Below are positions 24,091 through 32,574 of a DNA stretch of 33,551 bases, piece after piece; position 1 is the first letter of the stretch; the number at the start of each line of letters is the position of its first letter. Below the pieces are notes generated by a model. That model ran no database searches, had not been told where the DNA came from, and was given only the letters and a program-made list of their open reading frames with translations. The position numbers and the translations under genes were made by a program. The stretch is from Bacteroidales bacterium (GTDB lineage Bacteria > Bacteroidota > Bacteroidia > Bacteroidales > UBA12170): NCBI GenBank assembly GCA_027858955.1, contig JAQIBR010000138.1, forward strand, positions 1-33,551. The letters run 5' to 3'.

Positions 24091-24098
24091 CAAAATTA
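24091..24098 (-). promoter_or_regulatory. -7 promoter box for dxs; excludes the upstream TTG start
   Basis: The minus strand reads TAATTTTG (TAnnTTTG). The TTG at 24093-24091 lies within it, so translation must begin downstream, most likely at TTG 24069. Confidence 0.55.
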
Positions 24099-24201
24099 AT
24101 CAAGATTTTTGGTTTAATGCTTTTTCATTCACATTTCGGAAAGTATATCTTTTAATCATCATTCAAAACAAAATTAAGCTATTAGCCACAACATAAATCC
24201 T

Positions 24202-24209
24202 TATTTTTG
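24202..24209 (+). promoter_or_regulatory. -7 promoter box for dxr
   Basis: TATTTTTG matches TAnnTTTG and ends 15 bp before the TTG start of dxr at 24224. Confidence 0.55.
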
Positions 24210-24223
24210 CAAAAAGGACTAAA

Positions 24224-25384
24224 TTGAAAAAAGGCATAGCTATTCTTGGATCAACAGGATCGATTGGCATACAGGCATTGGAAGTAATCAGTACTTCGCC
24301 CGATTTGTTTTCTATAAAATTACTCAGTGGCCACAGCAACGCAAATTTGCTTATAAATCAAATCGATCAATTCCATCCAAAATATGCTATTGTAACTGAG
24401 GAAAACGCTTTTAAAACTGTATCAAAAGCAATTTCAGGTGTTAAAACTCAAGTCTTTTTTGGAGAAAAAAATCTTCTTCAGGCTTTGGAAGATCAAGAAA
24501 TTGATATTGTATTAAATGCCTTGGTGGGATTTGCGGGTTTGAATCCACTTATTAGTTCTATTAAACACAATAAACAAATTTTGCTGGCAAATAAAGAAAG
24601 CTTAGTAATTGCAGGTGAGCTTATTATGCAAATGGCAAAAGTAAATAAAAGTGAAATTATACCTATTGATTCTGAACATTCAGCTATTTTTCAATGCCTG
24701 CTTGGAGAAAACAAGAATACCATTGAAAAAATAATTCTTACAGCAAGCGGAGGTCCTTTTTTAGATTATACAGTAGAGCAACTTAAGAATATAAGTCCTG
24801 AAAGGGCTTTAAAACATCCTGTTTGGAAAATGGGAAAAAAAGTCAGCGTTGACTCTGCAAGTCTTATGAATAAGGGTTTGGAAGTAATTGAAGCTAGATG
24901 GCTTTTCGATTTAAATCCTAATCAGATAGATGTGGTTATACATCCTCAATCTATTATTCACAGTTTGGTCCAATTTACAGATGGAAGTCTAAAAGCTCAA
25001 CTTAGTTCACCTGATATGCGTGTACCGATTCAATATGCATTGCATTTTCCTAATCGCGCAGAAAATTCCATCTCACAATTTTCCTTAATTGATAATCCTG
25101 AACTCACTTTTAGGCAGGCAGATCGCAAAAAATTTCGTAATCTTGCACTCGCATTTATCGCTATGGAAAAAGGTGGTAATTTACCGGCAATTTTAAATGC
25201 AGCTAATGAAGTTGCAGTTCAAGCATTTTTGGACGGAAAGTGGCCATTTTATAGAATTCCCGAATTGGTTGAGGAAATGATGAACTATCAAATATTCATT
25301 TCTAAACCCGATTTGCAAACTTATTTTGAAACGACAAAAAAATGCTTTGCTGATAGCGAAGCTTACATTAGAAAGCACACATAG
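24224..25384 (+). CDS. dxr: 1-deoxy-D-xylulose-5-phosphate reductoisomerase
   Basis: The 386-residue enzyme converts DXP to 2-C-methyl-D-erythritol 4-phosphate with NADPH, the second MEP step. The NADPH loop is GSTGSIG (9-15). LLANKESLVIAGEL precedes the metal ligands D149 and E151 in PIDSEHSAIFQ, and KKVSVDSASLMNKGLEVIEA carries the DXP-binding residues. The start is TTG: no ATG exists upstream in frame, and MKKGIAILGSTGSIG begins exactly where the family does. It is divergent from dxs and is followed 3 bp later by rseP, so they form an operon. Confidence 0.96.
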   Translation: MKKGIAILGSTGSIGIQALEVISTSPDLFSIKLLSGHSNANLLINQIDQFHPKYAIVTEENAFKTVSKAISGVKTQVFFGEKNLLQALEDQEIDIVLNALVGFAGLNPLISSIKHNKQILLANKESLVIAGELIMQMAKVNKSEIIPIDSEHSAIFQCLLGENKNTIEKIILTASGGPFLDYTVEQLKNISPERALKHPVWKMGKKVSVDSASLMNKGLEVIEARWLFDLNPNQIDVVIHPQSIIHSLVQFTDGSLKAQLSSPDMRVPIQYALHFPNRAENSISQFSLIDNPELTFRQADRKKFRNLALAFIAMEKGGNLPAILNAANEVAVQAFLDGKWPFYRIPELVEEMMNYQIFISKPDLQTYFETTKKCFADSEAYIRKHT

Positions 25385-25387
25385 AAT

Positions 25388-26725
25388 ATGGATATTTTAG
25401 TTAAAGTATTACAATTATTACTGAGCCTTTCAATTTTAGTAATTGTACATGAATTTGGCCATTTTGCTACTGCAAAGTTATTTAAAACCAAAGTAGAGAA
25501 GTTTTACTTGTTTTTCAATCCTTGGTTTTCACTTTTCAAATTTAAAAAAGGCGATACTGAATACGGTATAGGTTGGTTACCCTTAGGTGGTTATGTTAAA
25601 ATTGCCGGAATGATTGACGAATCGATGGATAAGGAAGCCATGAGTCAGGAACCTCAACCCTGGGAATTTAGATCAAAGCCGGCATGGCAACGACTGATAA
25701 TTATGCTTGGCGGTGTGATTATGAATGTTGTTTTAGCTATGTTGATCTACATTGTAATGATGGCGGCTTTTGGAGAGAGATATTTACCTACTTCAGCAGT
25801 AAAATATGGCGTTCATGTCGATTCATTAGGAATTGAAATGGGCTTGCAAAATGGAGATAAGATCTTAAGCGTTGACGGACTTGAAGTAGAGAATTTCCTA
25901 AAAATTCCTGCTCATATTATAATGGAACAAGCCAAAACTGTTCAAATTGAGCGTAATGGTGAGCTTGCCGAAATTCAAATTCCAAGTGGCTTTCTATCAA
26001 AATTAATAAAATCAGAAAATCCCGGATTTATCATGCCTCGAATGCCGATTCGAATTAGCGGCTTTGCTAAAAAATCAAATGCTTTGGACGCGGGACTAAA
26101 AGAAAAGGATTGGATTAAGGCTATTAATGGACAAGACATTAGTTTTTTCGATCGATACACTTATTTTTCTGATAGTGTTAAAGCAAACACATCTGATTTT
26201 GTGGAAATATTAGTCGATCGAGAAGGGCAAGAAATAAGTTATCAAGTTGCGGTTAACGATAAAGGATTAGTTGGAATAAGCGTTGGTGCTGATGCGAATA
26301 ATGATTTTGTGTGGAATAGCAAAAAATACAACATTCTTGAAGCTATTCCTGTAGGGATTAAAAAAGCAAATGACGGAATAGCTAATTATTTTAAACAGTT
26401 GAAACTCCTCTTTGCTCCTGATGTTCAGGCATATAAATCTGTAGGTGGTTTTATGCGAATCGGAAGTATTTTTCCTGCCACTTGGGATTGGATTCGCTTT
26501 TGGGAATTAACTGCTTTTCTTTCAATAATGTTGGCTGTATTGAATATACTGCCTATTCCGGCATTGGACGGCGGACATGTTTTATTCTTAATATATGAAT
26601 TAATTGCTCGTAGAGCTCCAAGCGATAAATTTTTAGAATACGCCCAAATAGTCGGAATGTTTCTCTTATTTGCTCTACTTATTTTGGCAAATGGGAATGA
26701 CATCTATCATTATTTTATAAAATAG
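25388..26725 (+). CDS. rseP: RIP (M50) site-2 protease RseP
   Basis: The 445-residue polytopic membrane metalloprotease carries the zinc motif HEFGH (21-25) in the first membrane segment and the third metal ligand in NILPIPALDGGHVLF near residues 388-402. Between them lie periplasmic PDZ-like domains (about 140-300), including GLQNGDKILSVDG and GLKEKDWIKAING. The family cleaves membrane-bound anti-sigma factors and remnant signal peptides. It is translationally close to dxr (3 bp) and ends where the lpxH promoter box begins. Confidence 0.95.
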   Translation: MDILVKVLQLLLSLSILVIVHEFGHFATAKLFKTKVEKFYLFFNPWFSLFKFKKGDTEYGIGWLPLGGYVKIAGMIDESMDKEAMSQEPQPWEFRSKPAWQRLIIMLGGVIMNVVLAMLIYIVMMAAFGERYLPTSAVKYGVHVDSLGIEMGLQNGDKILSVDGLEVENFLKIPAHIIMEQAKTVQIERNGELAEIQIPSGFLSKLIKSENPGFIMPRMPIRISGFAKKSNALDAGLKEKDWIKAINGQDISFFDRYTYFSDSVKANTSDFVEILVDREGQEISYQVAVNDKGLVGISVGADANNDFVWNSKKYNILEAIPVGIKKANDGIANYFKQLKLLFAPDVQAYKSVGGFMRIGSIFPATWDWIRFWELTAFLSIMLAVLNILPIPALDGGHVLFLIYELIARRAPSDKFLEYAQIVGMFLLFALLILANGNDIYHYFIK

Positions 26726-26733
26726 TATATTTG
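26726..26733 (+). promoter_or_regulatory. -7 promoter box for lpxH
   Basis: TATATTTG matches TAnnTTTG and begins directly after the rseP stop codon. It ends 11 bp before the TTG start at 26745, so the leader would be only about 6 nt. Confidence 0.5.
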
Positions 26734-26744
26734 ATTAAAAAAGC

Positions 26745-27530
26745 TTGGAAACTCAAATCACAAAAAAAGTTTATTTTTTTTCGGATGCTCATCTAGGTAT
26801 TCCCGATCATGCTTCTAGTTTAAAGCGTGAGCGTTTAATAGTGCAATTTCTTGAAAGCATTAGAAAAGATGCTTTAGAAATATATATGATGGGCGATTTA
26901 TTTGATTTTTGGTTCGAATATAAATCGGCAATTCCAAAAGGATATGCACGCTTGTTGGGTAAATTGGCTGAAATTACTGATTCAGGAATTCCAATCTTCT
27001 TCTTTAGAGGCAATCACGATATTTGGGCCTTTGACTATCTACAAAAAGAACTGAACATCAAAATAGAGCGCAAACCACAGATTAAAGAAATTCTCGGAAA
27101 GAGATTTTATCTTGCTCATGGCGATGGAATAGGAAAAGGTGATTATGGTTATAAATTTCTAAAGAAAGTTTTTGAATTTAAATTAAATCAATGGCTTTTC
27201 CGATGGGTGCATCCTGATATTGGTTTACGAGCAGGATTCTTTTTTAGTCGCAGAAATAGATACGCAAACGAAGTGTATGATCAAAAAACAAATTACGAGA
27301 ATCGCACAAATCCTCTAATAAACACAAGATTACCTAAATTTGCCAAAGAAGTTCTGGCTACAGGAGAAAAAATTGATTATTTCGTTATGGGACACTATCA
27401 TCGTAAAGAAAACCTTGATTTAGGAAATAATTCAAGATTTATTTTTCTGGGAGATTGGATTAGTCTGTTTTCATATGGCGAATTCGATGGCTCAACTTTT
27501 GAGTTAAAGCTCTTTAATCCAACGAATTAA
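26745..27530 (+). CDS. lpxH: UDP-2,3-diacylglucosamine diphosphatase (LpxH-type)
   Basis: The 261-residue calcineurin-like metallophosphoesterase should hydrolyse UDP-2,3-diacylglucosamine to lipid X in lipid A synthesis. The metal-binding motifs appear in order: SDAHLG (13-18), MGDLFDFW, RGNHD, AHGDG and MGHYHR. FFFSRRNRYANE is a Bacteroidota LpxH-like cap segment. The start is TTG at 26745 with no in-frame ATG before the SDAHLG motif. It lies 19 bp after rseP, so it may also be cotranscribed with dxr-rseP. Together with kdsD and lptB at 31.6-33.3 kb it makes the region rich in LPS genes. Confidence 0.92.
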   Translation: METQITKKVYFFSDAHLGIPDHASSLKRERLIVQFLESIRKDALEIYMMGDLFDFWFEYKSAIPKGYARLLGKLAEITDSGIPIFFFRGNHDIWAFDYLQKELNIKIERKPQIKEILGKRFYLAHGDGIGKGDYGYKFLKKVFEFKLNQWLFRWVHPDIGLRAGFFFSRRNRYANEVYDQKTNYENRTNPLINTRLPKFAKEVLATGEKIDYFVMGHYHRKENLDLGNNSRFIFLGDWISLFSYGEFDGSTFELKLFNPTN

Positions 27531-27703
27531 ATATGCTCTTTCACTAGCCAAATTAACTGATCGACCTGAAGAACACCTGCCTGCCTAAAAAGTTGATTTC
27601 CGTTTTTATATAAGGCAATTGTTGGTACATTTCTCACTTGTAACCTTTGTGCAATAGCCTGATTCTTATCCACATCTATTTTCAAAATCTTTATTTTATC
27701 ACC
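27527..27703 (-). pseudogene. Thioredoxin remnant lacking the CGPC half
   Basis: Fifty-eight minus-strand codons reading GDKIKILKIDVDKN...VRNVPTIALYKNG...LIWLVKEHI match the C-terminal half of thioredoxin, including the cis-Pro loop NVPTI. The N-terminal half with the redox-active CGPC is absent. Its stop overlaps the end of lpxH by three bases. The frame ends exactly where the double-hairpin repeat begins (27703). Upstream of the repeat, only 10 bp separate it from the rsmE stop, so the N-terminus is not simply displaced. It appears to be a deletion product associated with the repeat. Confidence 0.85.
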
Positions 27704-27840
27704 TAATACCGATTAGTCAACTAAATGCCGCATATTTTCACTTCGTTCAATTAGCGGTTTTGTTGATCTATCGGCATTAATCCCGAATATTCGGGATAAA
27801 TTCAAAATTTGCTATGCGGCATTTTGAACTACAATTGGTA
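27703..27840. repeat. Double-hairpin MITE-like repeat, copy 2
   Basis: This 138-bp element shares ends and internal blocks with copy 1 (15832-15942). Extra palindromes are present. A perfect 12-bp inverted repeat pairs AAATGCCGCATA (27723-27734) with TATGCGGCATTT (27813-27824). TCCCGAATATTCGGGA (27781-27796) is a perfect 16-bp palindrome. The first-hairpin arms are TAATACCGAT and ATCGGCATTA, one base different from copy 1 at a position that remains a G-T pair. It separates the thioredoxin remnant from rsmE and contains no gene. Confidence 0.8.
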
Positions 27841-27850
27841 TAAGTCATCC

Positions 27851-28558
27851 TTAACTTTTATTTATAAATGCTAAACTGCAACTAGCAACTATAGCTGCTG
27901 TTTCTGTACGCAAACGGCTAGTTGAGATAGAGACAAGCTTTATATTTGCCAACTTTGCTTCTTCAATTTCATTATCACTAAAACCGCCTTCAGGGCCAAT
28001 AAAAATCAAAATATCTTCATTCGATTTAGCAAATGTTTCTATTCGCTCATCTTCTGTAGCATTGCACCAGGCCAAAAGCATTTTACTCTTTTTTTGCTCC
28101 TTTATAAACTCACTAAACTTTTTTATAGAGTTTAACTTTGGATGATATGCTTTTAACGATTGTTTTACGGCTGCTGTGATTACTTTATTTAAACGACCAG
28201 TTTTTATAGTATCTCGTTCTGAATGTTCGCATAAAATTGGTGTAATCTCATCGACACCTATTTCGGTGGCCTTTTCTAAAAACCATTCAAAACGTGAAAT
28301 ATTTTTAGTTGGAGCTACTGCCAAATGCAAATGATAATTTCGTTTGCCGTAATCGGTTATTCTCTTAACAATCTGCAGATTACATCTTTTTGGATGATTT
28401 TCTAAAACTTTGGCCTGAATCATTGTTCCTTTTCCGTCGGTCAGCCATACCTCATCATCAATATTTAACCGCAATACACGCACTGCATGCTTCGATTCAT
28501 CTTCATTTAACTGATAAAATTCATTATTTTTAATTTCAGGGGTATAAAACAAATGCAT
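27851..28558 (-). CDS. rsmE: 16S rRNA (uracil(1498)-N3)-methyltransferase
   Basis: The 235-residue SPOUT methyltransferase modifies U1498 of 16S rRNA in the decoding centre. Family features are an N-terminal PUA-like part (LNEDESKHAVRVLRL), then the catalytic SPOUT core with FLEKATEIGVDEITPILCEHSE, IGPEGGFSDNEI and the knot motif LRTETAAIVA. It is the third gene of recQ-DUF4296-rsmE, starting 6 bp after the DUF4296 stop. The double-hairpin repeat lies 10 bp beyond its stop. Confidence 0.96.
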   Translation of the reverse strand: MHLFYTPEIKNNEFYQLNEDESKHAVRVLRLNIDDEVWLTDGKGTMIQAKVLENHPKRCNLQIVKRITDYGKRNYHLHLAVAPTKNISRFEWFLEKATEIGVDEITPILCEHSERDTIKTGRLNKVITAAVKQSLKAYHPKLNSIKKFSEFIKEQKKSKMLLAWCNATEDERIETFAKSNEDILIFIGPEGGFSDNEIEEAKLANIKLVSISTSRLRTETAAIVASCSLAFINKS

Positions 28559-28563
28559 ACAGG

Positions 28564-29040
28564 TTATATTCTGACATTTTTAGCTTCTTGTAGAGTTTCT
28601 TTTAAACTGTCAAGAATGAATTTTTCCCGCTCTCCCCTGATTGAATCTTGACGAATGCTATCAAGTTTCATTTCTAATCGAATCTCTATATCTTTTGCTT
28701 TAATCTTATTTAGTATAATGATCGACTTGTCGTAAATAGAATAAATTTTCTCTTCGTTCTGAGAATAATAAGCAAGATTATCTAAAAAAACTTCTTTAGT
28801 AATCTGATATTTTTCGAAAAGCAAGGGATAATAAACATAATCTGAGTCATTTTTACCACGACTACCATAAGGAATTTCATTGAGGTATGCTTCAATTAAT
28901 TGTACTTCGCTGACAATTTCAGCCATTTTTTCCTCATTAATAAGTACTTCTGGAATATCTACTGGTACTTGCTTTTTTCCACCACAAGCAGATAAAAGAA
29001 TAATAGTCCAAAGTAATCCAATAAAAAGACGAATTTTCAT
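28564..29040 (-). CDS. DUF4296 lipoprotein
   Basis: The 158-residue protein has a lipoprotein signal: MKIRLF, a hydrophobic run and the lipobox LLSAC with Cys19. The mature part matches the Bacteroidota DUF4296 family: INEEKMAEIVSEVQLIEAYLN, then DYVYYPLLFEKYQITKEVFLDNLAYYSQN, and a long charged C-terminal helix with EMKLDSIRQDSIRGERE. Its function is unknown to me; it should sit at an outer or inner membrane surface. It lies between recQ (25 bp gap) and rsmE (6 bp gap), probably in one transcript. Confidence 0.88.
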   Translation of the reverse strand: MKIRLFIGLLWTIILLSACGGKKQVPVDIPEVLINEEKMAEIVSEVQLIEAYLNEIPYGSRGKNDSDYVYYPLLFEKYQITKEVFLDNLAYYSQNEEKIYSIYDKSIIILNKIKAKDIEIRLEMKLDSIRQDSIRGEREKFILDSLKETLQEAKNVRI

Positions 29041-29064
29041 TTAGTTAAAATTTTATATTACTAA

Positions 29065-31260
29065 CTAATTCCCAACATCAGACATATACTTGATTCGCAT
29101 TAAGCGTATTTCTTCTTCCGAAAATTCATCTTCGCCTAATTCCTCAAGAGCGTCTTGCAGAGAATCCGATTCGGCTTCAGAAAAATACTCTAAAATATCT
29201 TCTTGGTGATATTCATCTATTGTTTCGTTGATATAATATGTAAGATCGAGTTTTGTTCCGGCAGATACAATACGTTCAATTTCAGTAATCAGTTCTGAAA
29301 CAGTTAGAGATTTTGAACCGGCAATTACTTCCAAAGGTAATTTTTTATCAATGCTTTTTATAATAAACACCTTAATTCCTGATTTGTTCACCACCGATTT
29401 AACAACCATATCCATTGGGCGAACTATCTCATTTTCTTCAATATATGCTTTAATAAGTTCCACAAATGGCTTGCCATATTTGGTCGCTTTTCCAGCTCCA
29501 ACACCAGATATATGTAATAATTCATCCAAATTTGTAGGGTATTGAATGGTCATATCTTCTAAAGAAGGGTCTTGGAAAATAACAAAGGGCGGTAAATTTT
29601 CCTTTTTCGAAATATCGCGACGTAAATCTTTTAGCATGTTGAATAGCATTGAATCGAGGGCATCAGTTTTAGCTGCACCACCTCTATATTCATCATCTAT
29701 ACTATCGTAGTCATGATCTTTGGTAAGCATAATAGAATATGGTTCTTCTAAAAATGCCATCCCAGCTTGTGTTACTTTTAAAAGACCATAATTATCAATG
29801 TCTTTTGCTAATAACCCCTTAATAAGCATTTGACGAAGTACAGCATGCCAATGCTTTAAATCATAATCCAATCCCTGTCCAAAAACTTCTAATTTATCGT
29901 GTTTGTTATTTTTAATATCTGCATTTCTATCTCCTACTAAAAAATTAGCAAGGTACTCTCGCTTAAATAACTGTTTCACGGCTAAAACAGATTCTATTGC
30001 CAACAAAACTTGTTCTTTGCCTTCAAATCGTTCTTTGGGATTTAAACAATTATCACAAGCGCCGCAATTATCTTGAGTGTATTCTTCTCCAAAATAATGC
30101 AACAGTTGACGATGTCTACACACTGATGATTCAGCATAGGAAACTGTCTCTTGTAGAAGTTGCTTTGCAATTTCCTGTTCGGCAACAGGTTTATTTTTAT
30201 TAAACTTTTCTAACTTTTCAATATCCTGATAGCTATAATAAGTGATGCAATTACCTTCGCCGTCGTCTCGACCAGATCGGCCAGTTTCTTGATAATAACC
30301 TTCAATACTCTTTGGTATATCGTGATGAATAACATATCGAATATCGGGTTTATCTATTCCCATTCCAAAGGCAATAGTAGCAACAATTACATCAACATCT
30401 TCCATCAGAAACATGTCCTGATTTCTCTTCCTTGTACTTGCATCAAGCCCTGCATGATAAGGCAATGCTTTTATGCCATTAACTTGTAAATTTTCAGCAA
30501 TCTCCTCCACTTTCTTACGGCTGAGGCAGTATACTATTCCCGATTTGCCCGGTTGTGTCTTGATATACCTAATAATATCTTTATTAACATCTCCGGTTTT
30601 AGGTCTTATTTCGTAATATAAGTTAGGTCGATCAAATGAAGATTTATACACATCGGCATCTTCAATACCAAGGTTTTTTAATATATCTTGCTGAACTTTT
30701 GGAGTTGCAGTAGCTGTAAGAGCCATCACAGGTACATCATGACCAATAGTATCTATAATGGGGCGCAAGCGACGATATTCAGGACGGAAATCATGGCCCC
30801 ACTCCGAAATACAATGAGCTTCATCTATAGCATAAAAAGAAATGTCGATTTGTTTTAGAAATTCTGCATTTTCTTCCTTTGTTAATGACTCGGGAGCAAC
30901 ATACAATAATTTGGTTTTCCCGCTAACCAAATCCGCTTTTACAATACTTAGCTCGGTTTTTGATAAAGAAGAATTCATCACATGTGCAATGCCTTCATCT
31001 GCACCAAAATTCCTAATGGCATCAACCTGATTTTTCATTAAAGCAATTAGAGGCGAAACAATTATTGCTGTTCCTTTGTTACTCAATGCCGGCAACTGAT
31101 AGCACATCGATTTGCCTCCGCCTGTCGGCATAATTACGAATACATTTCTACCATCTAATAAACTATCAATAATTGGTTCTTGATTCCCCTTAAAGGTATC
31201 GAAACCAAAAATTTTTTTTAATAACTCTGTGAGTGAATATTTATCCCTAACTAATGACAT
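29065..31260 (-). CDS. recQ: ATP-dependent DNA helicase RecQ
   Basis: The 731-residue helicase unwinds DNA 3' to 5' in recombination and fork repair. Walker A TGGGKS is at 46-51, DEAH at 146-149, and the aromatic-rich loop follows at 150-160 (CISEWGHDFRP). The helicase C domain includes QETGRSGRD (324-332). The zinc-binding cysteines are C381, C399, C402 and C405. A winged-helix region (about 410-520) and an HRDC domain (about 531-608) follow. About 120 further residues with acidic repeats (EEYHQEDILEYFSEAESDSLQ region) extend beyond HRDC, longer than E. coli RecQ (about 610), as in many Bacteroidota RecQ proteins. It heads an operon with DUF4296 and rsmE. Confidence 0.97.
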   Translation of the reverse strand: MSLVRDKYSLTELLKKIFGFDTFKGNQEPIIDSLLDGRNVFVIMPTGGGKSMCYQLPALSNKGTAIIVSPLIALMKNQVDAIRNFGADEGIAHVMNSSLSKTELSIVKADLVSGKTKLLYVAPESLTKEENAEFLKQIDISFYAIDEAHCISEWGHDFRPEYRRLRPIIDTIGHDVPVMALTATATPKVQQDILKNLGIEDADVYKSSFDRPNLYYEIRPKTGDVNKDIIRYIKTQPGKSGIVYCLSRKKVEEIAENLQVNGIKALPYHAGLDASTRKRNQDMFLMEDVDVIVATIAFGMGIDKPDIRYVIHHDIPKSIEGYYQETGRSGRDDGEGNCITYYSYQDIEKLEKFNKNKPVAEQEIAKQLLQETVSYAESSVCRHRQLLHYFGEEYTQDNCGACDNCLNPKERFEGKEQVLLAIESVLAVKQLFKREYLANFLVGDRNADIKNNKHDKLEVFGQGLDYDLKHWHAVLRQMLIKGLLAKDIDNYGLLKVTQAGMAFLEEPYSIMLTKDHDYDSIDDEYRGGAAKTDALDSMLFNMLKDLRRDISKKENLPPFVIFQDPSLEDMTIQYPTNLDELLHISGVGAGKATKYGKPFVELIKAYIEENEIVRPMDMVVKSVVNKSGIKVFIIKSIDKKLPLEVIAGSKSLTVSELITEIERIVSAGTKLDLTYYINETIDEYHQEDILEYFSEAESDSLQDALEELGEDEFSEEEIRLMRIKYMSDVGN

Positions 31261-31354
31261 TATTATATTTTTTACTCAACAAAACACAACCCCCATATGG
31301 CTAAAAAGTGTTTTATTTATAGTTATCCCTATTTTTCTAATAAATTGTTCAAAA

Positions 31355-31385
31355 CAAATATAATAAAAATATTTGTCAATTACAA
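31355..31385 (-). promoter_or_regulatory. Candidate recQ promoter
   Basis: On the minus strand, TTG at 31385-31383 and TATATTTG at 31362-31355 (TAnnTTTG) are 20 bp apart. The leader before recQ would be about 90 nt, unusually long for this window. Confidence 0.45.
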
Positions 31386-31570
31386 CAAAGAATTTTCAAT
31401 GTTCCGCAGCTGTAATCCCCTCAAAATGCGCGCGAAGGTACGAATTTTTTTCTGCTTTAACATATAAAATTTCATAAAAAACCAGTATAATTTCACATAG
31501 TACTTTTATTATCATTTTCATCGATTGCTCAATTTTATCAAAAGAAAAATGTCGGCTTCTAAAAAGAATT

Positions 31571-31578
31571 TATCTTTG
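31571..31578 (+). promoter_or_regulatory. -7 promoter box for kdsD-lptB
   Basis: TATCTTTG matches TAnnTTTG, ending 19 bp before the TTG start of kdsD. Confidence 0.55.
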
Positions 31579-31596
31579 TAAATCAAAACAACTATT

Positions 31597-32562
31597 TTGA
31601 ATAATATAATCGATATTAAACAAATTGCTATTCGTACTATCGAAGAAGAAGCTTCTGCGATTATGCAACTGTCATTTTATATAGATGATACGTTTGAACA
31701 AGCTGTACATTGCATTGCTAATTCAAGCGGTCGTTTAATAATTACCGGGATTGGAAAAAGTGCCAACATTGCTAATAAGATAGTTTCTACACTGAACTCT
31801 ACTGGTACTGCTGCAATATTTATGCATGCGGCTGATGCAATACATGGCGATTTAGGCATTATACGCAAAAACGATATCGTACTTTGCATTTCAAAAAGCG
31901 GAGAATCTCCTGAAATAAAAGTGTTGATTCCACTCATAAAAGGATTTGGGAATACCATTATTGCCCTTATTGGAAATACAGATTCTTATTTAGCCAAACA
32001 GGCCGATTATATTTTGAATGCAAGCGTTGAGAAAGAAGCCTGTCCAAATAATTTGGCTCCAACTTCAAGTACAACCGCTCAATTGGTTATGGGTGATGCA
32101 CTGGCAGTATGTTTATTAGAACTGAAAGGATTTACTACTGCTGATTTTGCAAAGATACATCCTGGAGGAGCGCTAGGAAAACAATTATACCTTCAGGCTA
32201 AGGATATAATTCTGCAAAACGAAAAACCACAGGTTCAAACTGACGCATCTATTCAGGATGTTATCATTGAAATGACGTCAAAACGCTTGGGAGCAACTGC
32301 TGTACTTGATGGTGAAAAATTAGTCGGAATAATTACAGATGGTGATTTACGCAGAATGCTCAATATGAGCACACAAATTGACCAGCTAAATGCGAATCAA
32401 ATCATGAGTCAAAATCCAAAGCAAATAAGTGATGATACGCTTTTGGTAGATGCTTTAAATTTGATGCGCAGCAATAATATTACACAATTGCCTGTTTGTC
32501 AGAATAATAAATATATGGGCGTATTGCATTTACATGATATATTAAAAGAAGGAATTTTATAA
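31597..32562 (+). CDS. kdsD: D-arabinose-5-phosphate isomerase (KpsF/GutQ/KdsD family)
   Basis: The 321-residue enzyme interconverts ribulose-5-phosphate and arabinose-5-phosphate, the first step toward Kdo for LPS. An N-terminal SIS domain (about 35-170) shows TGIGKSANIANKIVSTLNSTG, the active-site segment AADAIHGDLG, and SKSGESPE. Two CBS domains (about 200-320) contain LVGIITDGDLRRML and YMGVLHLHDIL. The start is TTG at 31597, with no suitable ATG. It is 12 bp upstream of lptB, a conserved LPS pairing (in E. coli, kdsD-kdsC-lptC-lptA-lptB). Confidence 0.95.
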   Translation: MNNIIDIKQIAIRTIEEEASAIMQLSFYIDDTFEQAVHCIANSSGRLIITGIGKSANIANKIVSTLNSTGTAAIFMHAADAIHGDLGIIRKNDIVLCISKSGESPEIKVLIPLIKGFGNTIIALIGNTDSYLAKQADYILNASVEKEACPNNLAPTSSTTAQLVMGDALAVCLLELKGFTTADFAKIHPGGALGKQLYLQAKDIILQNEKPQVQTDASIQDVIIEMTSKRLGATAVLDGEKLVGIITDGDLRRMLNMSTQIDQLNANQIMSQNPKQISDDTLLVDALNLMRSNNITQLPVCQNNKYMGVLHLHDILKEGIL

Positions 32563-32574
32563 TTAGAACTAAAG

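Larger units (their letters stand above)
31261..31596. other. 336-bp divergent intergenic region between recQ and kdsD
   Basis: This AT-rich stretch holds promoters for both genes and nothing else I can support. A second near-promoter on the minus strand reads TACCTTCG at 31440-31433, one base from consensus, and is followed by a GC-richer patch. If used, recQ would have a leader of about 165 nt. No ORF, tRNA or clear hairpin was seen. Confidence 0.5.

Noticed and set aside
8329-27840. Idea that the RAYT transposase mobilises the double-hairpin repeats
   Set aside because: The transposase flanks show no similarity to the repeats, and no consistent REP-type GTAG head was found in both copies.
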